Below, in pieces: positions 34,382 to 44,984 of a DNA stretch of 64,000 nt; position 1 is the stretch's first letter, and each line of letters begins with the position of its first letter. The stretch covers positions 620,001 to 684,000 of the forward strand of contig NW_020167538.1 in the NCBI RefSeq assembly GCF_001641265.1. The letters are read 5' to 3'. The position numbers were made by a program, and so were the translations under genes. The stretch comes from Pseudogymnoascus destructans. Its lineage: Eukaryota > Ascomycota > Leotiomycetes > Thelebolales > Thelebolaceae. A model generated the notes under the pieces. It did no database searches. It was not told the origin of the DNA and was given only the letters and a program-made list of their open reading frames with translations.

Positions 34382-34427
34382 ACGTACATGTATAGCGAAA
34401 GCGCCAAACAAGCGAAAGCGCCAAAAT
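34382..34427 (+). repeat. Left terminal inverted repeat
   Basis: 46 bp beginning acgtacatgtatagcg, the exact reverse complement of 36196–36241. Confidence 0.93.
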
Positions 34428-34479
34428 GATGCGGTGACCAAACCCCCCAACTAAATGTTAAATTCCTCAACAACAAAAC

Positions 34480-36135
34480 ATGCCCCATAAAAACGATGAA
34501 AGCCAATTAGTGCTAGCTATCCAGGCTATGCAAAGCGACCCAAAGTTACGCCTTCGAGTTGCTGCTAGGATCTATTCTGTGGACCACCGCAAGCTAGGTC
34601 GTCGTCTAGAAGGTGTACCTTCACGACGCGATATCCAAGCCAACTCACGGAAATTAACTAACCTAGAGGAGTCCGTCCTTGTTCAGTATATACTCGACCT
34701 AGCTGCCAAAGGGTTTCCTCCTCGGCTGTCTGTTGTTGAAGATATGGCAAGTCGACTACTTGCAACACGCGACGCGTCACGCGTTGGATCGCGTTGGGCT
34801 TCAAACTTTGTTAAGCGGCGTGTAGAGCTCCAGACACGCTTTCAGCGCAAATACGACTACCAGAGGGCTAAGTGCGAAGATCCAGAAGTTATTAATGGCT
34901 GGTTTGAGCTTGTGCGTAACACAATTGCGAAATATGGTATCGATGAAGCAGATATCTACAACTTTGATGAGACTGGGTTTATGATGGGCGTTATCTCAAC
35001 TGCTATGGTTGTAACAAGCTCAGACGGGCGGGCAAAAGCAAAGAAGGTACAGCCTGGTAATCGGGAATGGGTTACAGTAATCCAAGGCGTTAGTTCTCAA
35101 GGTTGGGCAGTACCACCATTTATCATTGTTGCAGGCAAAAACCACCTTACATCTTGGTATGAGAATAGTGGATTTTCAAGCGATTGGGTGATTTCTGTTA
35201 CTGAAAATGGCTGGACTACAAACGAGAGAGGCATGGATTGGATTCAGCACTTTGAGAAGCATACAAAGGCCCGGAGTGTTGGTGGTTATCGCTTGTTAGT
35301 CCTTGATGGTCATGAGAGCCACCACTCAGATGAGTTTGAGGAGTACTGCAAGGAACACAACATTATTACGCTTTGTATGCCTGCTCACTCTTCTCATCTA
35401 CTCCAGCCACTTGATGTTGGCTGTTTCAGCCCGTTAAAGCAGGCCTATGGTCGGCAAATTGAAGATATGATGCAGGCTCATATTTCTCATATTACAAAGG
35501 ATGACTTCTTTCCTGCCTTCCACGCTGCATTTAACACTACAATGACGGAAAGTAACATTTGAGGCAGGTTCCGAGGGGCAGGGCTTCTTCCATTTGACCC
35601 TGAGAGAGTGATATCTACACTTGATCTTAAGTTAAGGACACCAACGCCTCCAAGCTCCCGCCCAGGTACTGCTCAACCTTGGGTTTCTCAGACACCAAAC
35701 AACCCAATTGAAGCTATGTCACAGTCTACATTTATTAAAACTCGGATTTCACGCCATCAAAATAGCTCTCCAACCTCAATCTATGCAGCTGTTGACCAGT
35801 TTACAAAGGGTGCATCGCAAATAATGCATCAATTAGCACTGCTAAAGGGAGAGAACCAAAACCTACGACAGGCAAATGAAGTACTAAGCAAGCGCCGGAG
35901 AGCTAGGAAAACACGACTACAGCAAGGAGGATCACTTAGTCAACAAGGGGCGCAAGAGCTACAGGATGAGAGGGATGTTGTGCAGCAGGTAGAGCAGGAA
36001 ATAAGGGCAAGCCGTGGTCGGAAGCCAAGGGAAGAAACCCGTGCCCGTCGCTGTGGCAAGTGTGGTGAGACTGGGCACAATGCGCGCACGTGTCAGATTG
36101 TAATAGACACCTCTGAGGAAGAGGACTCCGAGTAG
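34480..36135 (+). pseudogene. pogo-family transposase, one in-frame stop
   Basis: The frame runs from 34480 to 36135 with a single TGA at 35560–35562 (after MTESNI, before GRFRGAGLLPFDPE); both halves are in the same frame, about 551 codons. An N-terminal helix-turn-helix/CENP-B-type DNA-binding region (about residues 1–130) precedes a DDE core: NFDETGF, LLVLDGHESHHS and the LLQPLDVGCFSPLK block. The C-terminus is Gln/Arg-rich and ends with a CCHC knuckle (CGKCGETGHNARTC), a feature of many fungal pogo transposases. The stop lies after the catalytic core, so a truncated product would retain the DDE residues but lose the tail. Confidence 0.88.
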
Positions 36136-36195
36136 TTTCAATTGATTTCTAATGTTGTGGTAGATTTATCGCAATGTTTGTCGTGAGGGTAGATA

Positions 36196-36241
36196 ATTTT
36201 GGCGCTTTCGCTTGTTTGGCGCTTTCGCTATACATGTACGT
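36196..36241 (-). repeat. Right terminal inverted repeat
   Basis: 46 bp ending tacatgtacgt, the exact reverse complement of 34382–34427. Confidence 0.93.
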
Positions 36242-36321
36242 TATTTGGTTTATTAAAGTCATACACAGCCTCGTAACCCCCCCACAGCAATATATCTCCA
36301 CGCTAGTTCCAGACATAGCAT

Positions 36322-38544
36322 TTACTCGAAGCCTCCTTCTTCAGTATCTAATGGAGCAAGCCACCGTCCAAAATCCAGTTTCACCAGTAATCTGTCGACC
36401 CTCCCAACCTTCCTAGGTTTATAAATCTCCTCCCCACTCAGATCAACGTCCACAATTCCCGCTTCAAGCTGTTCAAGCCTCTTTTCTCGCCCTTCAACGT
36501 CTAGGTCTATATCTCTCAAGCTGAGGATCAAAGCATTGATTGCTTCTTTTACGTTCTGGGCCGCCAATACAAGTTGGCCCTGAACATCTGTCTCCTCCTT
36601 GTGGAAGTCCGAGAAGGCGTCAATGACGCCTTCATCTGTTTCAAGGTCGAGCGATGACCAAACCGAGTTAATTCGATGTACCAGGGCAACAAGGTGATCT
36701 ATCTGTTGTAGAAGTTGCAATAAGGGGTCGGTGAAGGATGGCGAGGTAATTAGGAGTTGATGTTTGAGAGACAAAAGGTAGCGTTGATGGGCAACCGAGA
36801 TAGTTTGAGGATCGTGGGAATGCTCGTCGAATGTGGTGTCCGGTAGCGCTTTTCCAGCAGCTGCCCAAATGTCCTCATCAGAATCTTCATTTGCACCTGG
36901 AGCCGCACCTGATGTCGATGCTGAAGTAGGCGTAGGGCCATTTAGCCACTCTTGTAAGCTCTCCCAAGTGCCCTTCACGACTTCGCCGTGAAAGTATGCC
37001 TCCAATTCGCCAAGAAGATATAAGCCAGCGCTGCTTGTTACCCAAACCCTACGCATTTGCCTACTCCGTGATTTCACACGTTGGCGTAGCTTTATTGCTG
37101 TTGCTCGGCCATGGGGTGTGCTGCCAAGTGGCGGTGGAGGTGGTGGAGGGTGGTCTCTCCTGAGAGATGTGATTTTCCACAAGTCGGAGAGTCGTATGTG
37201 TGCTCGACGAATGGAAAGCAGGTAGGTATGGATATCTGCGTATATATCTACTTCTTTCGAAGTTAAAAATAAGTCCAGTGGTGATGGTATCTTCAACGAT
37301 AGACTAGTCGGGACTGATAAAAGTAAGGTGCTGAATGGCGTCGGCGAGTTTGCTTTGGGCAAGTTCGCATTTTCCTTTTTGGGCTTCACAATTCGAAGAT
37401 CCATCAAGCTCCTGGCAAGTTCCAATTGGTCCTCGTCTTCATCATTCAGACCATGTAGAGCAGATATTGCTGCCCAGGTACGTGCCAACACTGCGCCCAC
37501 CTCGCCTTCTTTGACAACAACGTCCCCCAACCCACTTCGTTTTTCAAAGGCTAGATTATCTGATTGGCGCCATCGGGACCTTATCTTCTCATCCGCTTCA
37601 TTTATTAACGCAACCGCGAACTCTCCGCGGCTCAGTAAGAAGAAGTCGTGGAATAACGCCAGTATTTGTATGATTTTTGAGAGAGGCAACAGCTCCTGGA
37701 GAGCTGATTGCGAAAGGCTCTTTCGAATTGACGTAATGCAAGTCGAGAGATTAGATGTTGATATGGGATATGGGATTGATGATAGTAGTTGCAAGTGCTT
37801 TGGAAGGAGAGCTGCGATGCTGGTTGCAGATTTGGCGTTTTTGGTTCGAATTTGCGTGAGTGATTTCCCAACGAACAGAATCGAACTTGCTGTTGACCTG
37901 CTTATGAAGTCCGGACGTAATTCCTGCTTTATCTCGTACTCTCCGTTTTCTCCTTCAAAGACAAAAAAATCGTGTTCGCCGAAGACAGGGAGGCGCCCAT
38001 GTAGAATCCAGCAAGATGCTTGCTTAAGCCAAGCGCTCTCAGCAACTTGCACAAGACTTGAAGCAACCTGCTCAATGTCTGAGTACCCCGTCTGCATCTC
38101 AGCACATAGCCTGTTAATTATGCTAGACCCTGTGCAGCCACCTGCTTCCATAAATTCTGTAATCTCCCAGAACCATTCCATGCGTCTGGTCCATTCTAAG
38201 AACTGCCCAGTAATAGCAGTGAGTGGGACTACATTGTAAGCGCCAACAATGCCAGAATCCTTCTGAAGGATGCTACTTTCCACATCCAAAACCTTCTGCT
38301 GGAACATAACGAGATGTGTGGATCGGATTGATGTTGCGACGGCTTGGCAGATGCTGGATTGGCTTCTGGAAGATATGTTATCGGTATGTGAGAGTAGCTT
38401 GCAATGAAAGTTACTAAGATGTGCAATGGAGGCTAGGAGGGCCTTCTCGGGGGGCGAGAGGAGGTCGGAGGATGCATTTGAAGTGCCGGCTGTAAGGAGG
38501 GGAGAGGGATGGCCGCTGAGGGAGAGGATGATCTCGTGTAACAT
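36322..38544 (-). CDS. GCP4: Gamma-tubulin complex component 4 (GCP4)
   Basis: Spc97/Spc98-family subunit of the gamma-tubulin ring complex, which nucleates microtubules at the spindle pole body. The 740-aa single-exon ORF starts MLHEIILSLSGHPSPLL, the typical GCP4 N-terminus. The GRIP1 region contains WILHGRLPVFGEHDFFVFEG (about residue 200), a family hallmark. The C-terminal GRIP2 half includes VTSSAGLYLLGELEAYFHGE and the SLKHQLLITSPSFTDPLLQL region that packs on gamma-tubulin. Length is slightly above animal GCP4. It is convergent with PPX1 across the transposon and divergent from UBA1. Confidence 0.9.
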   Translation of the reverse strand: MLHEIILSLSGHPSPLLTAGTSNASSDLLSPPEKALLASIAHLSNFHCKLLSHTDNISSRSQSSICQAVATSIRSTHLVMFQQKVLDVESSILQKDSGIVGAYNVVPLTAITGQFLEWTRRMEWFWEITEFMEAGGCTGSSIINRLCAEMQTGYSDIEQVASSLVQVAESAWLKQASCWILHGRLPVFGEHDFFVFEGENGEYEIKQELRPDFISRSTASSILFVGKSLTQIRTKNAKSATSIAALLPKHLQLLSSIPYPISTSNLSTCITSIRKSLSQSALQELLPLSKIIQILALFHDFFLLSRGEFAVALINEADEKIRSRWRQSDNLAFEKRSGLGDVVVKEGEVGAVLARTWAAISALHGLNDEDEDQLELARSLMDLRIVKPKKENANLPKANSPTPFSTLLLSVPTSLSLKIPSPLDLFLTSKEVDIYADIHTYLLSIRRAHIRLSDLWKITSLRRDHPPPPPPPLGSTPHGRATAIKLRQRVKSRSRQMRRVWVTSSAGLYLLGELEAYFHGEVVKGTWESLQEWLNGPTPTSASTSGAAPGANEDSDEDIWAAAGKALPDTTFDEHSHDPQTISVAHQRYLLSLKHQLLITSPSFTDPLLQLLQQIDHLVALVHRINSVWSSLDLETDEGVIDAFSDFHKEETDVQGQLVLAAQNVKEAINALILSLRDIDLDVEGREKRLEQLEAGIVDVDLSGEEIYKPRKVGRVDRLLVKLDFGRWLAPLDTEEGGFE

Positions 38545-39531
38545 GGTCTATAAAAGCCGTTAAAAATGCACCTGTTAATGATTTGAATTGGCTTACGACT
38601 TAGAGCTATAAGTCTGTCCTTTCCTCCCAAAGATGGCGTGAAACAGCAAGATGATGGATCCCAGCAATTCGAACCGACACATTGGTTAACACCACATCTT
38701 CCGCCGGGATAGTTGTCGTAATATTAAGACCACAGAAGGTCAGAACCTCCGAGTTTGAACTACGTTGATATCCTCATAAACACATTGCCATTGATCCCAG
38801 GAAAAGTTAGTTGCTCACAGGTTGTGCTCTCATATAATGTTCGTCGCGTCATCCGAACGCGGTGCGGGATTACTTATCGTCGCTTATCGATAATCACCAG
38901 GTTGACGCGCATAAGGCAACCCCTCTGTCCCGTAAGGCAGCAAAGGCGGGGACATCCATCCCTCTATGTCAGCACAGCACCTTCCCTGCACAGTTACCTG
39001 AGTCAAGACAAACAGTACCTCCCAGCTGTACCCTCACCCCAACCTACATCACCACACACCTTTTGGAGTACAACTTCTGAGATATTCAAACTTCTTTCTT
39101 CTTGCGAACTACAACTCTCGCCTTTGATTCCTTTTCCCATATAATATCTGTCGCCTGATTTGAGCATTGTACTCGTCATACATTCCGAGACGTCAAACTG
39201 AGACGGAGGTGGGGTATTACGGAACTTACCTTGGGCAAAGTGTCCATTACATCCGGATCGAAACCATATCCCCAGCTGTCTCGGCCACTGGCTAGACCTT
39301 CAAAATTCCATCCATCACAGACACCGAAGGTGTGACCCAGCAGGGCAAACGCAAGGCTTCCTCTGAGGCTGAACCCCGACTTGTCAAACGAACCTTGACG
39401 GTAAGCAAATGGCCGAGCTCTTCCCTATGCTGGTGGCGAAGGACAGCTTTCGTTATCCATGAAGACTTGCTTCGAAATGAGATTTAGTCACTAATCGTTA
39501 GTTGTAGAGCAGCCTAAAATCAGGAGCAGAT
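38545..39531. promoter_or_regulatory. Divergent region GCP4/UBA1
   Basis: No additional gene is supported. A likely 5'-UTR intron of UBA1 runs from a gtaagc donor near 39401 to a ttgtag acceptor near 39507. A PACE-like GGTGGCGAA word lies at 39432–39440, inside that putative intron. The tRNA-like word ttcgaacc at 38672 does not fold into a T-arm. Confidence 0.45.
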
Positions 39532-42500
39532 ATGGCGACCAAAATGCAGGTCGACGGCCCCTCCGCCACCAACAATGATATCGACGAGTCGCTCTACAGC
39601 CGGCAGCTGTATGTCCTCGGACACGAAGCTATGAAGCGTATGTCTGTGTCGAACGTCCTCATCGTGGGGTTGAAGGGTCTGGGAGTCGAAATCGCCAAGA
39701 ACATTGCTCTTGCTGGAGTCAAGAGCCTTACACTCTACGACCGAACACCAGCAGCCATATCCGACCTGTCGTCGCAATTCTTCATTCACGCCGAGGATGT
39801 AGGCAAAGAGAGGGGTCTCGTTACTGCCCCTCGCGTGGCTGAGCTCAACGCATACACCCCAGTGTCGGTCCTTGACGAGCCCAGTTTGACAGCAAATCTC
39901 GCCGCACTTGACCAATTCCAAGTAATTGTTCTCACGAACACTTCAATCAAAGACCAAATAGTTATTAGTGACTACTGCCACCAAAAGTGCATTTACCTTG
40001 TCGTTGCCGATACCTTCGGCCTATTCGGATCCATCTTTTGCGATTTCGGCAAGCAATTCACAGTTCTAGACCCAAGTGGCGAAACCCCAGTGTCCGGAAT
40101 TGTCGCTAGTATCAACGAAGAGGGCCTCGTTTCTGCCCTCGATGAGACCAGGCATGGCCTAGAAGATGGCGATTACGTTACCTTCACGGAATTGCAAGGA
40201 ATGGAAGCACTCAACAATTCAGACCCCCGTAAAATCACGGTTAAGGGACCTTATACTTTCTCGATCGGCGACGTTTCTGGTCTTGGTCAATACAAGGCAG
40301 GAGGAATATACACCCAGGTCAAAATGCCCAAGTTTATCGACTACAAGCCATTTTCGGAATGCCTGAAAACCCCAGAGTTTCTCATTTCCGACTACGCAAA
40401 GATGGGCCGACCTGAGCAGCTTCACGTCGGATTCCAGGCTCTTCACGCATTTGCTGAGGGTCATGGGCACTTTCCAAGGCCACATAATGACGATGATGCA
40501 GCAGTCGTAATCGGCTCCGCAAAGTTGTTTGTGGAAAGGGAGAAATTGTCGGTGGAAATCGACGAAAAGCTTATCAGGGAATTATCTTACCAGGCTCAAG
40601 GCGACCTTAGCCCTATGGCTGCTTTCTTCGGTGGCCTTGCGGCCCAGGAAGTTCTAAAGGCCGTCTCTGGGAAATTCCACCCGATCGTTCAGTGGCTCTA
40701 TTTCGACTCTCTCGAGTCTTTGCCCACTAATTTCAAGCGTTCGGAAGAACTGTGCAAACCTACAAACTCCCGGTACGATGGCCAGATTGCTGTGTTCGGA
40801 AAGGACTTCCAAGACAAGTTGGCAAACACCAATGAGTTCCTGGTTGGTGCCGGCGCAATTGGATGCGAGATGCTCAAGAACTGGGCAATGATTGGCTTGG
40901 CAACTGGGCCAAAGGGCAAAATAAGCGTGACGGACATGGATTCTATTGAGAAGAGCAATCTTAACCGACAGTTCCTGTTCCGACCAAAGGATGTTGGCAA
41001 GATGAAGAGCGACAGTGCTGCCGCAGCGGTTGTCGCTATGAACCCAGCACTAGAGGGCCACATTGTGACCATGCGAGACAGAGTGGGCCAAGATACTGAG
41101 CACATCTTCAACGAGGAGTTCTGGGAATCTCTCGACGGTGTCACAAATGCTCTCGACAACGTGGACGGTCGTACATATGTCGACAGACGTTGCGTCTTCT
41201 TCCGAAAGCCTCTGCTTGAGAGCGGTACCCTGGGCACTAAGGGAAACACACAGGTTATTCTGCCACATTTGACAGAATCTTATTCGAGCTCGCAAGACCC
41301 GCCCGAGCAGTCGTTCCCGATGTGCACTCTCAAGAGCTTCCCAAACAAAATCGAACACACGATTGCATGGGGCCGCGAATTATTCGAATCGTACTTCGTC
41401 AAGCCTGCCGAAACGGTCAACCTCTACCTCAGCCAGCCAAACTATATCAATACGACTCTTAAGCAAGGCGGCAACGAGAAAGCGACGTTAGAGACTATCA
41501 GAGATTACTTGGTTACTGATAAGCCCCTCAGCTTCGAGGACTGCGTCATCTGGGCGCGCCTTCAATTTGAAAACCAGTACAACAACGCTATCCAGCAGCT
41601 TCTGTACAATTTCCCGAAGGACTCAAACTCTTCCAGCGGAGTGCCATTTTGGTCTGGACCAAAGCGTGCTCCAACTCCTTTGAAATTCGAACCAAACAAC
41701 GAAGAGCACCTCAGATTCGTAATTGCTGGAGCTAATTTGCATGCGTTCAATTACGGAATCAACACTAAAGATGCGGATGGTCAGGTTATCCAGAAGGTTT
41801 TGGATAACATGATTATCCCAGACTTCTCACCAAACCCATCTGTCAAGATCCAGGCGGATGACAGCGAACCCGTAAGTATCCATGAAATCTGAAGCTACTC
41901 TAAATCTCATGACTGACCCTTATAGGACCCAAATGCGCCGGCCGCAAATTCATCATTTGATGATGGTAGCGAATTGCAGGAGATCATGAAGACCCTGCCA
42001 CCACCAAGCAGCTTGGCAGGATTCAAGTTGCAGCCTGTTGAATTTGAGAAGGACGACGACACCAATTACCACATTGATTTCATCACGGCTGCGAGTAACC
42101 TACGTGCCGACAACTACAAGATCGCTCCTGCAGACCGCCACAAGACAAAGTTCATTGCTGGCAAGATTATTCCGGCCATTGCAACAACAACAGCTCTCGT
42201 AACAGGCTTGGTTATTCTTGAACTCTACAAGGTCCTCGACGGCAAGGACGACATTGAGCAGTATAAGAACGGCTTTGTGAACCTCGCATTGCCGTTTTTC
42301 GGTTTCAGCGAGCCAATTGCGAGCCCGAAGGGTTCTTACAAGGGGCCAAATGGAGACGTCACGGTTGACAAGCTATGGGACAGGTTTGAGGTTGACAATA
42401 TCACTCTCAGGGAGCTCATTGATATGTTTAAGGCGAAGGGTCTCGATATTACGATGCTGAGCTCTGGGGTTAGCCTGCTTTATGCTAGCTTCTTCCCACC

Positions 42501-42669
42501 TGCGAAACTGAAGGACCGCTATGAGCTGAAGCTCAGCGATCTTGTGGCCCAGATTTCGAAGAAGGCGGTTCCTGAGCATCAAAAGAATGTTATCTTTGAG
42601 ATCTGCGCTGACGATGAGAGCGGAGAGGATGTTGAGGTTCCTTATATCATGATGAAGATGGGCAATTAG
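39532..42669 (+). CDS. UBA1: Ubiquitin-activating enzyme E1
   Basis: Adenylates ubiquitin and charges it as a thioester for transfer to E2 enzymes. Two exons with one 54-bp intron (41872–41925) give 1,027 aa, the usual E1 length. The inactive adenylation half starts with LYSRQLYVLGHEAMKRM. The active half has VGAGAIGCEMLKNWAMIG (ATP-binding), DMDSIEKSNLNRQFLFR, and the catalytic cysteine in SFPMCTLKSFPN at about residue 598. The C-terminal ubiquitin-fold domain ends with VPYIMMKMGN. The start at 39532 follows a C/T-rich leader. No damage is seen. Confidence 0.97.
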
Positions 42670-43476
42670 GGCGGCATGTGTGCCTCCCATGGATCGACTC
42701 TTAAGAAGATTGCCGTGGGTGGTCGACGTTTTACGTGAAGATTGCCGTGGGTGGTCGACGTTTTACGTGAACATACACGAGGAAATGAAAATGCTACGTT
42801 ATTAGTCAAGTAGATAGACTCAGATCAGAAGATTGCAGTTTTTTTTTCAACACGCGACCATGTCTAGCATATCCCTGAAAATATCCCGTAAGCCGGAAAG
42901 CTTGTGTAGTAATCCATACGCTTCCGAGTTGGCCGGTGGCAAGAACCCAAATGCCGAAATCGCCAGCCAGCCAAAGCACATTATACTTACCAAGATAATA
43001 TACTTTACCAAGATAACTCTGAAAGCCAATCAAAAACTGTCTTGGAAAACAAGTTGGCACGCAATATTCCTGTGATCCGAGAGAATATTTTGCAGCCCAT
43101 GTGAAAGCAAGGAAGAGGCTTATCACGGTGAGCAAGATAGGACGCAAACTGTATTTATTATTAGGGATGTATCTATTTGTGACGTTTGGCCATGTTTATC
43201 TCGCTCCGTCATTGCCAGCAGAGGTACAAGGTTTCAGGCGTGGCAGTGTACTGGAACTCTTGTACTCTTCACTACTTACATCTACCTCATCCCCGCTGCA
43301 GATTGCTGTGCTGCTGTAAAGTACATGTCCACGCCTTACCGTATATTATAGATATTACACGATACGAAGCCTTCATTCGATATGGCAGGGCACTAAAGTG
43401 TATACTTCATCGTAGCTCTGGTACAAATCCCTACACTCATAGCCCGAGTAGAGCACTCTATGTGGGCCACCCACCA
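42670..43476. other. Intergenic; one doubtful signal-peptide ORF
   Basis: The first 100 bp hold the 32-bp repeat in the UBA1 3' flank. A minus-strand ORF at 42806–43147 (113 codons) begins with a signal-peptide-like segment (MRPILLTVISLFLAFTWAAK) but has no other support and could be chance. The rest is probably the leader of the UBL3-like gene. Confidence 0.4.
42705..42768. repeat. 32-bp perfect tandem duplication
   Basis: Two identical units begin gaagattgccgtgggtggtc at 42705 and 42737. They start 36 bp after the UBA1 stop codon, so they are probably in its 3' UTR. Confidence 0.92.
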
Positions 43477-44423
43477 ATGGAGTCGCTTCATCCTCGCCAA
43501 GTCTCAGGCCCCGACACTGGGTCCGACCCCCAAGCACTGGGGCAACGTCCAAATGCCACTATGGAGGTGGACGACCTGACCAGAAGCACCCTGACCAGAA
43601 GCACGAGCAGTGTCACAACAAACATCATGAAGAACATTCCCACGCCATTTGGACCACTACCTCCGATGTCCAGCATGGTTAACAGGGAGATGGAGGAGAC
43701 CCCAGCGCAGCCGCCAGTCGCTGTAGCGCCACAAGAACAAGCACCAACAACCACTGTGGGCGAGGCTCAGGAAGCGATGCAGTCGTCAGAGGACTCTACT
43801 GCCATTGACAGCGAGGAGAAGAGCAAGGAGGTCATCAGCAGCTCGGCGCCTTTGTCTCTGGATTCAAACACGGGCGAGATGGCCGCGGATGAGGGACAAC
43901 CGCTGTCCAGCACCGTATCGCCTTCGACGGATGTGGCGAATCCGGTTTGCAATATCATGCTTCTTCTCACGTCCGGAGCACGACATGGATACAGAGTGGA
44001 CGAGCGGTATCTACTGAAGCGGCAAATGACCATCCCGGGTGTTACGGAGAGCGGCAAGAAGGACCCATACAGCATCAGCGTAATTATGCTGAAGGAGCTG
44101 ATCCTAAAGGAGTGGAGGGAAGAATGGGATGCTAAGCCTACGAGCCCGAGCAGTATCCGTTTGATTTATTTTGGTCGGTTGTTGAATGACAATGTGCCGC
44201 TGAAAGGTATGGAAGCAATCCCAGCCCAACCGGGCGTCAGGATTTTAGACTAACCCCATCAATAGAGTGCAGATTCAACGAGCATGCGACGAATGTTGTA
44301 CATATGACGGTGCGGCCTCAGGATATAGTGGACGAGGAGGAGACAGAGCGGAAGAGGGCCGAAGCCAGACAGCACGAACGGCCGGAACCAACGCCCGGAT
44401 GTGGACGCTGTGTCATTCTATGA
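43477..44423 (+). CDS. UBL3/MUB-like membrane-anchored ubiquitin-fold protein
   Basis: Two exons (intron 44207–44265, 59 bp) give 295 aa. The N-terminal 150 residues are disordered (Ser/Pro/Glu-rich). Residues about 156–260 form the ubiquitin-like fold: NIMLLLTSGARHGYRV, LKEWREEWDAKP and SIRLIYFGRLLNDNVPLK match UBL3 strand by strand. The protein ends GCGRCVIL, a CaaX box of geranylgeranyl type with a preceding palmitoylatable-looking cysteine context. Human UBL3 and plant MUBs end in the same kind of motif; they recruit E2 enzymes to membranes and sort proteins to vesicles. An upstream in-frame ATG (43186) is probably leader. The fungal protein's partners are unknown. Confidence 0.88.
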
Positions 44424-44984
44424 GACGTTACGACGAACCAGGATTTAATGCGATATAACGACACCATACGACGGAGGATTTTGCCTCTCCATTCTCCCTA
44501 GTTCTGCTGTGGTCCCCACGCGGATGTGAGGCGGCAACGGCGGATTCTTTATACCACGGGGCTGGGGATGATACATGGATGGGCTGTACAGGCGTTCAGG
44601 TTCCCGATTAGCGGACACATATGACACCGCAGGATTGTTTTCTTCAGCATCATGGGGCGCCGTCTCTTCATTTAGCACGGGAAAGGGAAACTGTTTTTCA
44701 TTTGGTTACGAAATTGTACAGGTATGGGAGGGCGGGGGAACTCCGTGGGGTGTTACAAAGGCACAGTGAGTGAATTATTTAACCACATAATATACAAGTG
44801 GGTCATTTTCTCAGGTCTTCGTCCTTCAACTTGACCTGCTCTTTCTTCTTGTGACTGGAAATGTATTTGTGACTCCTTGCATTCTTATCCCGTCCTAGTA
44901 AACCATCGCCAATGCTTCCTGCAAATACCATGTAGCTCCATCTATCCGCCAGGCTATTCGTACAACCTCCACTTCACCATCCAT
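44424..44984. other. Intergenic, convergent ends
   Basis: A 77-codon Pro-rich minus-strand ORF (44445–44678, ending PPSYGVVISH) is the only notable reading frame. I see no splice partner that would make it a gene. Confidence 0.4.

Larger units (their letters stand above)
34382..36241 (+). mobile_element. pogo/Fot1-type DNA transposon, 1,860 bp
   Basis: Perfect 46-bp terminal inverted repeats at 34382–34427 and 36196–36241 are flanked by TA on both sides (34380–34381, 36242–36243), as in Tc1/mariner–pogo insertions. Each repeat contains two direct copies of agcgaaagcgccaaa, likely the transposase-binding sites. A single transposase gene, broken by one TGA, fills the interior. The element occupies the space between convergent PPX1 and GCP4 without touching either coding sequence. 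Undamaged ends suggest a fairly recent arrival, and it could still be moved in trans. Confidence 0.93.

Noticed and set aside
38640..38760. Possible minus-strand tRNA (word ggttcgaat)
   Set aside because: The flanking bases cannot form a five-pair T-stem, and no acceptor or anticodon arm could be drawn.
42806..43147. 113-codon ORF with a signal-peptide-like start, considered as a small secreted protein
   Set aside because: No cysteine pattern, no splice or codon support, and it overlaps the likely leader of the UBL3-like gene on the other strand; kept only as a remark.
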